From contig NZ_QPEX01000011.1 of the NCBI RefSeq assembly GCF_003335505.1, forward strand, positions 527,123 to 591,122: a DNA stretch of 64,000 nucleotides. Reading direction: 5' to 3'. Position numbers and translations under genes: made by a program. The notes under the pieces were generated by a model. The model was not told the origin of the DNA. It did not search any database and was given only the letters and a program-made list of their open reading frames with translations. Source of the DNA: Bremerella cremea. GTDB lineage: Bacteria > Planctomycetota > Planctomycetia > Pirellulales > Pirellulaceae. Positions 1-8,567 of the stretch are shown here, piece by piece. How positions within the stretch are numbered: position 1 is the stretch's first letter; the number at the start of each line of letters is the position of its first letter.

Positions 1-184
1 CCGAACAGGTACCAATCTTCGTCTGGGAACGGACTTTCCAGCCGTAGCTGTCGTCTGCCTGGTGGACGTAGGCCGCTAACGCCTCGGTCGGCTCGACCGC
101 TTGGGCGAAATTAGCCAACAGAGAAACGGCCACGCAGCAAAAGCAGCCAACCAGCAGACGGGTAAGCGAAGAGGAGAGGGTCAA
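1..184 (-). CDS. PhoPQ-activated pathogenicity-related (PqaA-like) protein, N-terminal part
   Basis: Only the first 61 codons are in the window; the gene runs off the left edge. I place the start at a TTG (184-182), preceded by GGAG eight bases upstream. The N-terminus is a signal peptide: a polar/basic stretch, a hydrophobic core rich in L, V, C and A, then an alanine-rich cleavage region near residue 25. The following segment reads A-L-A-A-Y-V then D-D-S-Y-G-W-K-V, which resembles the start of the mature domain of the PhoPQ-activated protein family (PqaA). Members of that family are secreted alpha/beta-hydrolase-like proteins of unclear substrate and are common in planctomycetes. The family call rests on a short segment and is tentative; that it is an exported protein is more secure. 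Confidence 0.55.
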   Translation of the reverse strand, partial: MTLSSSLTRLLVGCFCCVAVSLLANFAQAVEPTEALAAYVHQADDSYGWKVRSQTKIGTCS

Positions 185-404
185 GGTCTGTTCTCCGAAT
201 GAAGAAGGGGCTTAGGAGCAAGTCAAGGCTTTTGAGAATACCTTGGCCCAAGGGGTTAGGTTTCAAGATTCTATACGATTATTTTTGCGCAGGGCGTAGC
301 CGGTTTCAAGCAAGAACGTCGTCGCACGAGAGGAATTCTGCGTTAACTGGCTGTTAAGAGTTCGCCTTGTCGACAGGAATGACGAGCGCCCAGGCAGGCA
401 ATTT

Positions 405-1244
405 CTAGAAACGCCAGCCGATACCCGCGTTGCTGAAGAAGTTGGGGGCTTGCTCGTTGAGTCCCCAGCCGACGCGGACACCGATTTCGAAATTAGGGGT
501 CATTGTGTAATGCAGGCCAGGGCTGAAGAAGTGCTGAGTGCTTTCCTCTTCGCGTCCTTCCGAGAAAATGCCGAAGTATTCGGCATGGGCATTCCAGTGT
601 TTGCCGATCGGAATTTTGATGACCGTGGAAGGGGCCCAGGCGTTAAAGTGGTCTTGCTTCTCGCTGCCGGTGCTATACCTCAGGGCCGAATCCCAGATCC
701 AGCCGTTCGGTAAGGTCCAGCCGGCAACGTAGGTGGCCGAGAGGTTGCTGTCGTTGACGTCGCCACTGGTCGGGGTGAAGCCCTGCAGAATGAACGAGCT
801 TTCCGGCACCCGGCCTTGCTGCTCGGTCAGATAGAACTTGCCGCCGTACAAGATCTTGCTTTCTGGGGTTAGGTCGACTTCTTCATCTTCCGAGACGTTG
901 CCCGTAATGGGATTGCTGGCTCCGCCAACTTCCCAGTTCCAGCCAATATGTAGTTCGATGTTCTCGGTCACCCCATAGCGCGTGATCATCTCCGGGACGC
1001 TATGCGTTTCGGCGATATGGCGGTTGTCGATAAACGAGTAGGCCGACTCGATGATGGTCAGCCGATAGCCAACCACCGAGGTGGCCGGCGTGAACGAGTC
1101 TCGGTCGGTGACCAGTTCGTCCTCTTCTTCCGCCAAGGCATTCTCAGGGATGCCGCCAAACGGAAAGAACTGCGCATACGCCACGCTGGGGATGGCTAGC
1201 AGGCAAAGCAGCACAATGGACCTGAGCAGAACAGAACGCGACAT
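405..1244 (-). CDS. Outer-membrane transporter-like beta-barrel (Phenol_MetA_deg type)
   Basis: A 279-residue protein with a signal peptide ending in A-Y-A-Q, an acidic linker, and then alternating short beta strands ending in a C-terminal phenylalanine (G-W-R-F), typical of outer-membrane barrels. The pattern 'RYGVTENIELHIGW', a 'GFTPTSGD' turn and a closing strand with 'VRVGWGLNE' fits the family often named 'transporter' or putative MetA-pathway phenol-degradation protein (Pfam Phenol_MetA_deg). Function in that family is inferred only; substrates are unknown. An in-frame TTG lies one codon upstream, but ATG is preferred. No strong ribosome binding site is visible. It stands alone, about 140 bp downstream of the YibH-like gene on the same strand, and could share its message. 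Confidence 0.7.
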   Translation of the reverse strand: MSRSVLLRSIVLLCLLAIPSVAYAQFFPFGGIPENALAEEEDELVTDRDSFTPATSVVGYRLTIIESAYSFIDNRHIAETHSVPEMITRYGVTENIELHIGWNWEVGGASNPITGNVSEDEEVDLTPESKILYGGKFYLTEQQGRVPESSFILQGFTPTSGDVNDSNLSATYVAGWTLPNGWIWDSALRYSTGSEKQDHFNAWAPSTVIKIPIGKHWNAHAEYFGIFSEGREEESTQHFFSPGLHYTMTPNFEIGVRVGWGLNEQAPNFFSNAGIGWRF

Positions 1245-1381
1245 CAAACCGTGTTTGGGTGGTTGGCTCGAAAGTAAGTATGGAACTCAATTTCGGTCTG
1301 ACCAAGACGTCGCGTGAGGAGAACTGCTATCGCACGCAAAGTCGCGGTAATCGAAGCGTCAGAGGTTGTTCTGCTAGCAGT

Positions 1382-2506
1382 TTAGAACGGAATCAGGTAG
1401 TACATCCAGGCTTTTATCCGAACGGTAACTTTGCTGATGATATGGAAGGGAGAGCCGGTGTTCGTATAGACACTGCACATTCCGGCCGTTCCCATGGGAA
1501 TGGTCTCGTTAAGCTTTGGGTCGTCTAGCTTGATCTTCACGGCGAACTTGCCGCTAGAGTGGATGCTGTCGGCAGAAACTAGTTTGCCTGAGGTGACGAA
1601 CTGGCCTTCCCCGGTTGCCGCGATGATCGAGTCGACCGTGCCCGTTATTATTTGGCCTGGGTAAGCTTTCAAAGCGAATTCGACCGGATCGCCTGGTTGA
1701 ATATTCTTGGTCACGTTCTGGCTGAAGATTGCCACGACATCGACATGCGAAGTGTCGATGAAAGTGCCCATCGGAGACAAGGGGAGAGGCACCGCCATCG
1801 AGCCTTCGCGGACTTGCCAATTGGTGACAAAGCCGTCGGCTGGGGCATAGACAGTACATTGGCTGAGGTCGAATTTCGCTTTGTCGAGGTTGGCTTGTGC
1901 CTGACCAACGTTTTGCTTGGCGATTTCCAACGCGACCACCGATTCGTCGCGAGTGGCTTTCGACTTTGCGACGGTGGCCTGGGCGGCGTCATACTTGTCG
2001 GTGAGTTGGATGATTTGAATTTTGCTAACCGCGCCGGGGGATTTTTCGTTGGTCTCGTTCTTGGCGTCGAGTTCCGACTTGATTGCTGCGGCATTGGCGA
2101 CCGCTTCGGTGACGGTGGCGTCAGCGACTTTGATGGCTGCTTCCGATTGGCTGACGGTGCTTTTGGCGGCACCCAAAGCGGCTTCGCTTTGCCGAACCGC
2201 AATTTGGTAAAGATCCTTTTGAATCTCGAAAAGGATGTCTTTGTCTTTTTTGAGGGGCTCGTTCGGTTTCGCGTTCAAGCTGACGATCGGCCCTTGAACC
2301 TGCGGCACGATTTGGATGGTGTATCGCGAGACGACCAGTTGACCGGAAGTTGGGGCCGAGAATTGCCACAGAATGACAATCGTGCCGACGGCCACAAAGC
2401 CGATGACGGCGGCGACGGCCAAGTTGATTGGATTGGGTTTGACCTTCAGCTGAATATAAAACAGCCAAATTCCAGCAACATAAAGAATGACAAACAAGGC
2501 GATCAT
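1382..2506 (-). CDS. yibH: HlyD-family membrane fusion protein, YibH-like
   Basis: A 374-residue periplasmic adaptor. Two hydrophobic helices lie at about 1-20 and 29-50, followed by a split biotinyl-lipoyl domain ('VPQVQGPIVSLNAKPNEPL'), a long alpha-helical hairpin (about 95-215, rich in A, E, K and S), the second lipoyl half ('VYAPADGFVTNW') and a beta-barrel domain. The C-terminus, with 'VRIKAWMYYL', closely matches how Escherichia coli YibH ends. HlyD/EmrA-type proteins connect an inner-membrane transporter to an outer-membrane channel or act on membrane-active compounds; the partner transporter is not encoded here. It lies 29 bp downstream of the YibI-like gene, in the same order as in E. 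coli, so the two are almost certainly one operon. Confidence 0.85.
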   Translation of the reverse strand: MIALFVILYVAGIWLFYIQLKVKPNPINLAVAAVIGFVAVGTIVILWQFSAPTSGQLVVSRYTIQIVPQVQGPIVSLNAKPNEPLKKDKDILFEIQKDLYQIAVRQSEAALGAAKSTVSQSEAAIKVADATVTEAVANAAAIKSELDAKNETNEKSPGAVSKIQIIQLTDKYDAAQATVAKSKATRDESVVALEIAKQNVGQAQANLDKAKFDLSQCTVYAPADGFVTNWQVREGSMAVPLPLSPMGTFIDTSHVDVVAIFSQNVTKNIQPGDPVEFALKAYPGQIITGTVDSIIAATGEGQFVTSGKLVSADSIHSSGKFAVKIKLDDPKLNETIPMGTAGMCSVYTNTGSPFHIISKVTVRIKAWMYYLIPF

Positions 2507-2535
2507 CCGAGCAGCTTTCTAAGCGGTATGACTCG

Positions 2536-2865
2536 TTAGGTCGATTGTGCGAGTTGCTTCTTCAGCGAGTCGACTTCCGCTTGCAAAGCGGCAACTTGCT
2601 GAGACAACGATTCCGAACTGCCTGTCGATGTGGTTGGCGAAGCTTGGCCGCAGGGGACCAAAGCCCAGACAAAAGCAATCGCCCAGCCGATGCCACCAAA
2701 TATCAAGCCCAGCCAACTGGCGACATTAATCGCGGCGGCATGAGGGTGATTGCTTTGGCGGGCAATACGCCCCGGCAGCGAGCCGAGCGCGACAACCGCC
2801 GCTACGATTACCGCAAATAAGATGATGAGAACGAACCACGCAAACAGAGTGGCGAAATCGACCAT
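2536..2865 (-). CDS. yibI: DUF3302 inner-membrane protein, YibI-like
   Basis: A 109-residue protein with two membrane helices (about 6-28 and 47-70) and a C-terminal coiled coil ('VAALQAEVDSLKKQLAQ'). Between the helices is the signature P-G-x-I-A-x-x-x-x-H-P-H-A-x-A-I, which in E. coli YibI (DUF3302) reads very similarly around 'NHPHADAI'. The start is the ATG two codons inside a longer TTG frame; it is preceded by AGGGA seven bases upstream. It is the first gene of a two-gene unit with the HlyD-type yibH homologue. Role unknown; by context it is an auxiliary subunit of the fusion-protein complex. Confidence 0.8.
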   Translation of the reverse strand: MVDFATLFAWFVLIILFAVIVAAVVALGSLPGRIARQSNHPHAAAINVASWLGLIFGGIGWAIAFVWALVPCGQASPTTSTGSSESLSQQVAALQAEVDSLKKQLAQST

Positions 2866-2952
2866 CTGCAAATCCCTTTCAGTGAATACCTCGCTTGCAT
2901 GCCTAAGCAGAAGGTGGAGGTGCTTGCCGACCTACGACCACAAATATGAAGA

Positions 2953-2986
2953 GCCGGAACGCCTACCCTGGGAGCGGCGTTCCGGC
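2953..2986 (-). terminator. Hairpin downstream of the sulfatase gene
   Basis: A perfect 11-bp inverted repeat (GCCGGAACGCC / GGCGTTCCGGC) with a 12-base loop, 30 bp past the sulfatase stop codon. On the minus strand the hairpin is followed by CTCTTCATATTTG, only moderately T-rich, so intrinsic termination is likely but not certain. Confidence 0.55.
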
Positions 2987-3015
2987 CTCTATTGTCGCAT
3001 GTTCTCGCTCTAGTG

Positions 3016-4584
3016 CTAACTGCCGGATGCGGCTGCTTCGATTTGCTTCTGGATTTTTTCCAGATTAAACGAACCAGGGGACTGGCTCGGCGGGTATTCT
3101 GCCATCGATTGCAGGAACTTACCGGCGATTTGCTGCATCGGCACTAAAACGAAAGCACGATCGAGGAACCAATCATCGTACGTGTTGGCGTTGTGCTGAG
3201 CTTTCTCGAAAGGATCACGCCGCAGATTGAACAGAAGCGGCACGCGCAACTCGGTGAACGGCTCGCGCCAGACACCAAAGGCCTGGCCACGGTTTTCTAG
3301 GAACACGGCTTTCCAGGGGCCCAGTCGCAGTGCCACGACTTGGCCGTCATCATTCACATAGAAGAATTCTTTGCGGGGCGATTGCTCTGCTTTGCCCGAG
3401 AAATAGTCGAGCATGTTGTAGCCGTCTGGATGGTTATGATACTCTCGGCCATTCAGTTCGACTCCTTTCATCAGCTTTTCTTTGATATCTGGGGCACCGG
3501 CGGCCGCGGCAAAAGTAACCAGCCAGTCTTCGTGCGCCACAACGCCGTTGAGGGTTTTGCCGGCAGGGAACTTGCCTGGCCAGCGAACGAAAGCAGGCAC
3601 CCGGTAGGCACCTTCCCAGTTCGAGTTTTTCTCGCTACGAAACGGCGTGGTGCCGGCATCGGGCCAAGTATTGTAGTGCGGGCCGTTGTCGGTCGAGTAG
3701 AAGACAATCGTGTTGTCGGCGATCTTCAGTTCGTCGACCAGGTCCAGTAGTTCGCCCACCATCATGTCGTGTTCGACCATGCCGTCGTGGTACTCGTCGC
3801 CGGTTGGGCCAGAGATTCCTTTGTGTTCTTCCTTAACATGCGTGCGAAAGTGCATGCGTGTGGCATTCCACCAGCAGAAGAACGGTTTGTCGGCTTTCAC
3901 CTGACGTTGGATGAACTCTTTGGCGGCGGCATTGGTTTCTTCGTCGATCGTTTCCATCCGCTTTTTGGTGAGCGGCCCGGTGTTTTCAATGGTTTGGGTG
4001 CCGTCTCCATTGGCCTTGCACTTCAGCACACCCCGCGGGCCGTACTGCTCGCGAAAGGTCTTACCGCTCGGAAGCACGAGGTCGTTGGGGTAGTCGCGGT
4101 TTTCAGGTTCTTCCTCGGCGTTTAAGTGATAGAGGTTGCCAAAGAACTCGTCGAAGCCGTGCATTGTGGGCAAATGTTCATCGAGATCGCCAAAGTGGTT
4201 CTTACCAAATTGGCCGGTCGCATACCCCTGGCTTTTCAAAATGGTGGCGATGGTGACGTCGGTCTTCTGCCAACCCTCTTTGGCTCCGGGCAGGCCCACT
4301 TTGGTCATGCCGGTCCGAACCGGAACCGTGCCTCCCATGAATGCCGCACGGCCAGCGGTGCAGCTTTGTTGGCCGTAATAATCGGTAAAGTAAAGTCCTT
4401 CTTTAGCGATTCGATCGATGTTCGGCGTTTGATAACCCATCATGCCGCGGCTGACGTGGCTGATGTTCCAGAGCCCGATATCATCCCCCCAGATAACAAG
4501 AATATTCGGCTGCTCAGCAGCTTGAGAGGTTACTGCAGTAACCAAGGTGCATACAAACGCAAGCAAACAACGTGACCAAGACAT
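3016..4584 (-). CDS. Secreted arylsulfatase (type I, formylglycine)
   Basis: A 522-residue sulfatase with a signal peptide (about 1-22, ending S-Q-A-A). The metal-site aspartates are in 'WGDDIG' (34-35). The active-site motif C75-T-A-G-R79 fits the C-x-(P/A)-x-R signature whose cysteine is converted to formylglycine. The alkaline-phosphatase-fold motif 'STDNGPHYN', carrying the second Asp-Asn metal pair, is also present. The 'QQSCTAGRAAF' context places it with arylsulfatases that have T-A-G after the cysteine. It should act outside the cytoplasm on sulfated esters or glycans. ATG at 4584 is chosen over an upstream TTG because GAAGG lies eight bases before it. No sulfatase-maturing enzyme is adjacent. 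Substrate cannot be read from sequence. Confidence 0.9.
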   Translation of the reverse strand: MSWSRCLLAFVCTLVTAVTSQAAEQPNILVIWGDDIGLWNISHVSRGMMGYQTPNIDRIAKEGLYFTDYYGQQSCTAGRAAFMGGTVPVRTGMTKVGLPGAKEGWQKTDVTIATILKSQGYATGQFGKNHFGDLDEHLPTMHGFDEFFGNLYHLNAEEEPENRDYPNDLVLPSGKTFREQYGPRGVLKCKANGDGTQTIENTGPLTKKRMETIDEETNAAAKEFIQRQVKADKPFFCWWNATRMHFRTHVKEEHKGISGPTGDEYHDGMVEHDMMVGELLDLVDELKIADNTIVFYSTDNGPHYNTWPDAGTTPFRSEKNSNWEGAYRVPAFVRWPGKFPAGKTLNGVVAHEDWLVTFAAAAGAPDIKEKLMKGVELNGREYHNHPDGYNMLDYFSGKAEQSPRKEFFYVNDDGQVVALRLGPWKAVFLENRGQAFGVWREPFTELRVPLLFNLRRDPFEKAQHNANTYDDWFLDRAFVLVPMQQIAGKFLQSMAEYPPSQSPGSFNLEKIQKQIEAAASGS

Positions 4585-4867
4585 GATGTGAGCCTTCAAT
4601 GTGGGGTAAGCAAAAGACTAGGTAGATCATTCCGACAAAACAGTACCGTGCCTAACGCAAGGCAAAGTATGCGAGCAATGTGAAATTATGAGAAAGAAAA
4701 GGAGCGAGGAGGTGATTTATGCAGAAGAGGGCATTTTCACAAGCTTATAGCGATTTTGGGGGGATTGCAAATGTCTGCTCGCGATTTCAATGGCAATGCG
4801 CATAGGTGGCAAATGCCACATTTTCACTGGCAAAAAGGCAGAACTAAAGCCATGTGGAACGCGCGAG

Positions 4868-5212
4868 CTATTTGGCTTTCGCACGCGGAATAAGCACGCG
4901 GCCTTGGTAGACGACCTCGAATCCCTTGGCAAAGGCCATCTCTGGCAGCGCTAGAATGCGCTGCATCAGTAAGTGAACGCGTTCGTCGGGGAAATCGTTG
5001 TGGTGGCGAAATTCAATGTGCCCTGGTTTAACGATCCCGGCGATCGCATTTCCTTGCGAATCTGGCACGTAGTGAATGTCCTCTTCGCTGATCTCCTCAT
5101 GTTCGGTTTCGCGCGGGAAGAGGATCACGCCGTGATCGTTGGCGGTGATCTTGAAGAGGTAGCTTTTTTCGTGGAGTAACGGCTTAATCGATTCGCGACC
5201 ATAGACGTGCAT
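4868..5212 (-). CDS. Hypothetical protein
   Basis: A 114-residue soluble protein that I do not recognise. No signal peptide or membrane helix. It is rich in H, E and F: 'HEEISEEDIHYV', then 'HIEFRHHNDFPDERVHLLMQ'. It begins with an ATG preceded by a GAGA-type weak ribosome binding site. Codon use looks like the surrounding genes, and the reading frame is open over the full span, so it is probably real. It stands alone, transcribed away from the small membrane protein at 5327. Function unknown. Confidence 0.6.
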   Translation of the reverse strand: MHVYGRESIKPLLHEKSYLFKITANDHGVILFPRETEHEEISEEDIHYVPDSQGNAIAGIVKPGHIEFRHHNDFPDERVHLLMQRILALPEMAFAKGFEVVYQGRVLIPRAKAK

Positions 5213-5326
5213 GGTATTTTCTCGGAGTTCTTCTGTCAGGAAATGATAAGATGAAATCAGGGTGCAAGCTCAGTAGGGCGTTTCATCTAACTAGGGGGCG
5301 AGCTTTCGCCGCAAAGGTGTCGATTG

Positions 5327-5602
5327 ATGGGCGATTTGAAATCTCCGACGTTGATCTATCTGAAAGGCTTTCTCTTTCTCGTGCTGGGACTGTTCGCCGC
5401 CGGGATACTCTTGGCAAAGGTTGGTAGTATCCAAGTTGCCTTGTTATTGGGGATTGTTATTTGGTCGTTTTGTCGTGCGTACTATTTTGTTTTCTATGTC
5501 ATTCAACACTATGTCGACCCACAATATAAATTCGCCGGAATCGGTTCATTTTTGGCTTATTTATGGGGAAAACGCAATCCTAAGACAACCCCATCGAAGT
5601 AG
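5327..5602 (+). CDS. Small two-helix membrane protein, unknown
   Basis: 91 residues with two hydrophobic segments, about 9-29 and 33-56. The second is rich in aromatic residues (F, Y, W). A basic C-terminal tail (K-R-N-P-K) suggests an in-out orientation. The start is ATG, one codon inside an in-frame TTG; AAAGGTGT lies six bases upstream. I do not recognise a family. It is divergent from the gene at 4868, with 114 bp between them, and is followed by about 230 bp without a gene. Confidence 0.5.
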   Translation: MGDLKSPTLIYLKGFLFLVLGLFAAGILLAKVGSIQVALLLGIVIWSFCRAYYFVFYVIQHYVDPQYKFAGIGSFLAYLWGKRNPKTTPSK

Positions 5603-5832
5603 TTGCTTGCAATAAGAAGCACCCCCGGTCGGCGCACCGATCTGACCTTAGCTCGGGCCATTTTGGCGGCAATCGCTAGGTGGGGTGCCGTGGTTTCCGC
5701 CATGCCTAGAGAGCTGCTGGCTTTCGTTTCTTCTCTCTGCCACCCTGAAAGAAGCGGTTCTCGTCTTCTCGGCGATTGATTACGATAGACCGTATCCCGC
5801 CTGTTTTCCTGCCTTTGCTATGAAAGTCGTCC

Positions 5833-7968
5833 ATGTCGGCACGTCTGCTGCTTGCCCTTAGTGCGAGCCTGTGGTGTAGTTTCTCTGCCTTGGCCCAAGA
5901 GCGTTTGCCCGAGTTCCGTATCCCGGGAAAGGAAACGCTCACGCAACCTTTAGAGGCCATGTTTCAGCGGCATCATAGTGCCCGCACGAATTGCTCGTTG
6001 TGGGATGCTTGGCTGCCGATGTCGACCTTGTGGCCAGCGATTGGCGAAAAGCCTTCGGCGGACGACTGTCGCGATTTCTATCGTCGTGTCTACTTGGCTC
6101 GCGAGATCGATCCCAGCGGCTACGTCACCATGAATCAGCATCGTGGCCACGGTCACCCAGGCGGCTGGCCGTTTCCTTTGTGGGAGCAAGCTGGCGGAGC
6201 TGGTTGGCACTTTACCGTGCAGGGAGACCCGTACGCCGAAATGATGAAGATGCGAAAAATGGATGCCGAAGCGGCGGTGTTCGTCGGGGCTGAAGACATC
6301 AAGCAAGCAGACCAGTATGGCATGCGATTAACTACCAGTGGCGAGAGCACCTCGCTAACTCTGCCGGTGCGGCCATTCGATAGCTTTGTGGCCCCGTTTG
6401 TGGTGATTGAATGGTCGAGCGATAAGCTGCCAGAGGATGCCGCAGTGCAGCTTCAATGGCGAGGCAAAGCGGACCAGCAATTCGATGCCGATCGTAGCAT
6501 TGATGTGGCCAAGGATAGCGGCGTGGGGGAGCAATACGGAGCCGGATTGAAGCTAAGCGTCGTGCCGACTTTCACGCATCCAAATTGGAAAGGCCAGATT
6601 GAGCAATTGCGTCTGACGTGGACCAACGGCGAGTCGCAGCGAATGACGATTCGCAACATTCATACGGCGACCGACACTCGTCATCCGATTACCAATGCCC
6701 TCTATCTGCGCGGGTGCTGCGACTATTTCGGTTGGACACACGATGTAGATTTTCTGCAGAAGAACATCGAACGGATGCGCACGGCAATTGCGTATGGCCT
6801 CCGCGAATTTCAGGTACAGGAAGAAGGGGCCATGCTGGTCACGTGGCCTGGGCATGACGGGCGAGCCGGCTTCACCCGTACTGCCGACGGAAACAAGCAG
6901 CTGCATCATGGGCGTGGTGTGGGAAACAACTATTGGGATTTGCTGCCGTTTGGGCATTACGACTGCTATGCCTCGATGATCGAGTACGACACCTTGCGTG
7001 CGATGGCTCAGCTAGAGCAAACAATTGCCGCTCACCCGGAATGGAAAATTACTGCCCCAGTGTTGTCTGGCGAGAAATTGAACCAGATAGCCAGCGACTT
7101 GAAGAGCAGAGCAGGAGAGCGTTTTTGGGATGCGGAAAAAGGACGTTTCGTGGCTTGTATCGATGCCGATGGGGTGTCGCATGACTATGGGTTCACGTTC
7201 TTGAACCTGGAGGCAATTTACTACGATTTTGCCACGCCTGAGCAAGCGAAGCAGATTTTGAGCTGGGTGGATGGAGAGCGGATCATTGAAGGAGATACTT
7301 CGACCGGAGACGATATCTATCACTGGCGATTCGCTCCGCGGGCAACCACCAAACGCAACCTCGATTGGTACTGCTGGGTGTGGAACAACCCCGATGTGCT
7401 GGCCTGGGGAGATCAGGTACAAGATGGTGGTGCAGTGCTTGGCTTTTCGTACCACGACCTGATGGCCCGGCTACGTGTGCTGGGGCCAGATAACGCAGCG
7501 GCCAGGTTGAGCGAGATTGCTCGCTGGTATGCCGAGGTCGAGGCGGAAGGGGGCTACCGCGCCTACTACGCCCAGCCAGGACGTGGTTCGCTGCAAGGGG
7601 GCGGCACGCCGGGCGGGCTAGGTTTGGATCACGAGTTCTTTGAATCGGTTTTAGTGCCCCAAGTGATGCTCTACGGCTTTCTCGGCTTTCAGCCAAACAG
7701 CGAAGGATTTTCGCTTAATCCTCAATTGCCCGCCGATTGGCCGAGCTTGGAGATAACACGGATTGCGGCTGCCGATTATGTGATCGACGTGAAGGCGGAC
7801 CCCAAGGCGATCGAAGTTGGTTTCCAACAGATCGGTAGCCAGCCACTCAAGCTACGTTTGCCAGAGGGCAATTGGAAACTGGCTACCGGCGACGCGAAGC
7901 TTGATGGGCGAACGCTTGTGATTGAGCCGAGTCAGACGCTGCAGCGAATTCGAGTCGAGCGAGAATAG
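5833..7968 (+). CDS. Secreted glycosidase-like protein with alpha/alpha toroid
   Basis: 711 residues with a signal peptide (cleavage near 'ALAQ', residue 22). The central part (about 280-620) is helical and rich in W, Y, H and D: 'YLRGCCDYFGWTHDVDFL', 'TWPGHDGRAGFTR', 'NNYWDLLPFGHYDCYAS'. That is how six-hairpin (alpha/alpha)6 glycosidases look (GH65, GH78 and GH94 style). The last 110 residues carry the typical closing beta domain with 'LNPQLPADWPSLEITRI', found in those families as 'L.P.LP..W..L..RI'. No exact GH family can be assigned. It probably cleaves a plant or algal oligosaccharide in the periplasm or outside the cell. It is single, converging on the lipoprotein gene. Confidence 0.7.
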   Translation: MSARLLLALSASLWCSFSALAQERLPEFRIPGKETLTQPLEAMFQRHHSARTNCSLWDAWLPMSTLWPAIGEKPSADDCRDFYRRVYLAREIDPSGYVTMNQHRGHGHPGGWPFPLWEQAGGAGWHFTVQGDPYAEMMKMRKMDAEAAVFVGAEDIKQADQYGMRLTTSGESTSLTLPVRPFDSFVAPFVVIEWSSDKLPEDAAVQLQWRGKADQQFDADRSIDVAKDSGVGEQYGAGLKLSVVPTFTHPNWKGQIEQLRLTWTNGESQRMTIRNIHTATDTRHPITNALYLRGCCDYFGWTHDVDFLQKNIERMRTAIAYGLREFQVQEEGAMLVTWPGHDGRAGFTRTADGNKQLHHGRGVGNNYWDLLPFGHYDCYASMIEYDTLRAMAQLEQTIAAHPEWKITAPVLSGEKLNQIASDLKSRAGERFWDAEKGRFVACIDADGVSHDYGFTFLNLEAIYYDFATPEQAKQILSWVDGERIIEGDTSTGDDIYHWRFAPRATTKRNLDWYCWVWNNPDVLAWGDQVQDGGAVLGFSYHDLMARLRVLGPDNAAARLSEIARWYAEVEAEGGYRAYYAQPGRGSLQGGGTPGGLGLDHEFFESVLVPQVMLYGFLGFQPNSEGFSLNPQLPADWPSLEITRIAAADYVIDVKADPKAIEVGFQQIGSQPLKLRLPEGNWKLATGDAKLDGRTLVIEPSQTLQRIRVERE

Positions 7969-7994
7969 GCGCAATAAGCGACGGGACGGCGCAT

Positions 7995-8031
7995 AAAAAA
8001 AGGGTGACAGACCCTGCCAGGTCAGTCACCC
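7995..8031 (-). terminator. Rho-independent terminator of the lipoprotein gene
   Basis: A perfect stem, GGGTGAC (8002-8008) / GTCACCC (8025-8031). On the minus strand it is followed by seven T (7995-8001 are A on the plus strand). It lies 25 bp after the stop of the minus-strand gene and between convergent genes. Confidence 0.8.
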
Positions 8032-8055
8032 CTGTCCGTGTGAATGGCGTACGAT

Positions 8056-8511
8056 TTATTTATTGGTCGACATTCCTTCAGGAATTTTGCCATCTTTTGT
8101 CAAAGCGAAATCAAACGTGGTGTTGTCTGGGCTGATATCGATTCGCAGTTTCGAGGCGTTGTTGTAAGCCGCCGGAATGATTTCACGACGTTCGGTATCG
8201 AGGCCGCGTTCGACCTGTTCCTTGGTGGGATGGGGGAGCTGAATGATCTCGTGCCCTCGAATCTGAACGGCCATTTCGCCCGGGGCCGCTCGTGTCGAGA
8301 ACGTCCCGTTTTCAAAAGTACCGCCACCAACTTTGCTGCTGCCATCTACCGGAGTGATGGTGATCGATCCTGCCTCGACCGGCTTGCCATCCATGGTGAT
8401 GGTGCCGTTGATATTCAGCATGCCATCGCTGGGGCCGCAACCGACCAAAGCGACGCAGGCGGTAAGGATCACAAGGCCAGGGAATCGCTTGGCCAATTGC
8501 GAGGAAAGCAT
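8056..8511 (-). CDS. Small secreted lipoprotein with transthyretin-like fold
   Basis: 151 residues. The N-terminal hydrophobic stretch ends in L-V-G-C, a lipobox, so the mature protein starts at Cys and is lipid-anchored. The mature part begins with the pattern 'NGTITMDGKPVEAGSITITPVDG', the beta-sandwich motif seen in very many planctomycete lipoproteins resembling carboxypeptidase-regulatory or transthyretin domains. I chose the internal ATG rather than the GTG five codons upstream, because GGTGGAG stands nine bases before the ATG. It lies just downstream of a DUF1559 gene on the same strand, an arrangement common in planctomycetes, which suggests co-expression. Function unknown. Confidence 0.75.
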   Translation of the reverse strand: MLSSQLAKRFPGLVILTACVALVGCGPSDGMLNINGTITMDGKPVEAGSITITPVDGSSKVGGGTFENGTFSTRAAPGEMAVQIRGHEIIQLPHPTKEQVERGLDTERREIIPAAYNNASKLRIDISPDNTTFDFALTKDGKIPEGMSTNK

Positions 8512-8567
8512 ACGGGAATTCTCCACCGGGTGTTGTAGGTTAAGGGTAACGCCGCGGCATGTGGCAG

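Noticed and set aside
1652..2539. 295-codon plus-strand frame
   Set aside because: It lies antisense to the well-supported YibH gene; its F/D/G/R-rich composition is a codon-pattern shadow.
4806..4819. Short palindrome GTGGCA-AA-TGCCAC
   Set aside because: Only six bases per arm and no T-run; it could be an operator or a weak terminator, but nothing else supports it.
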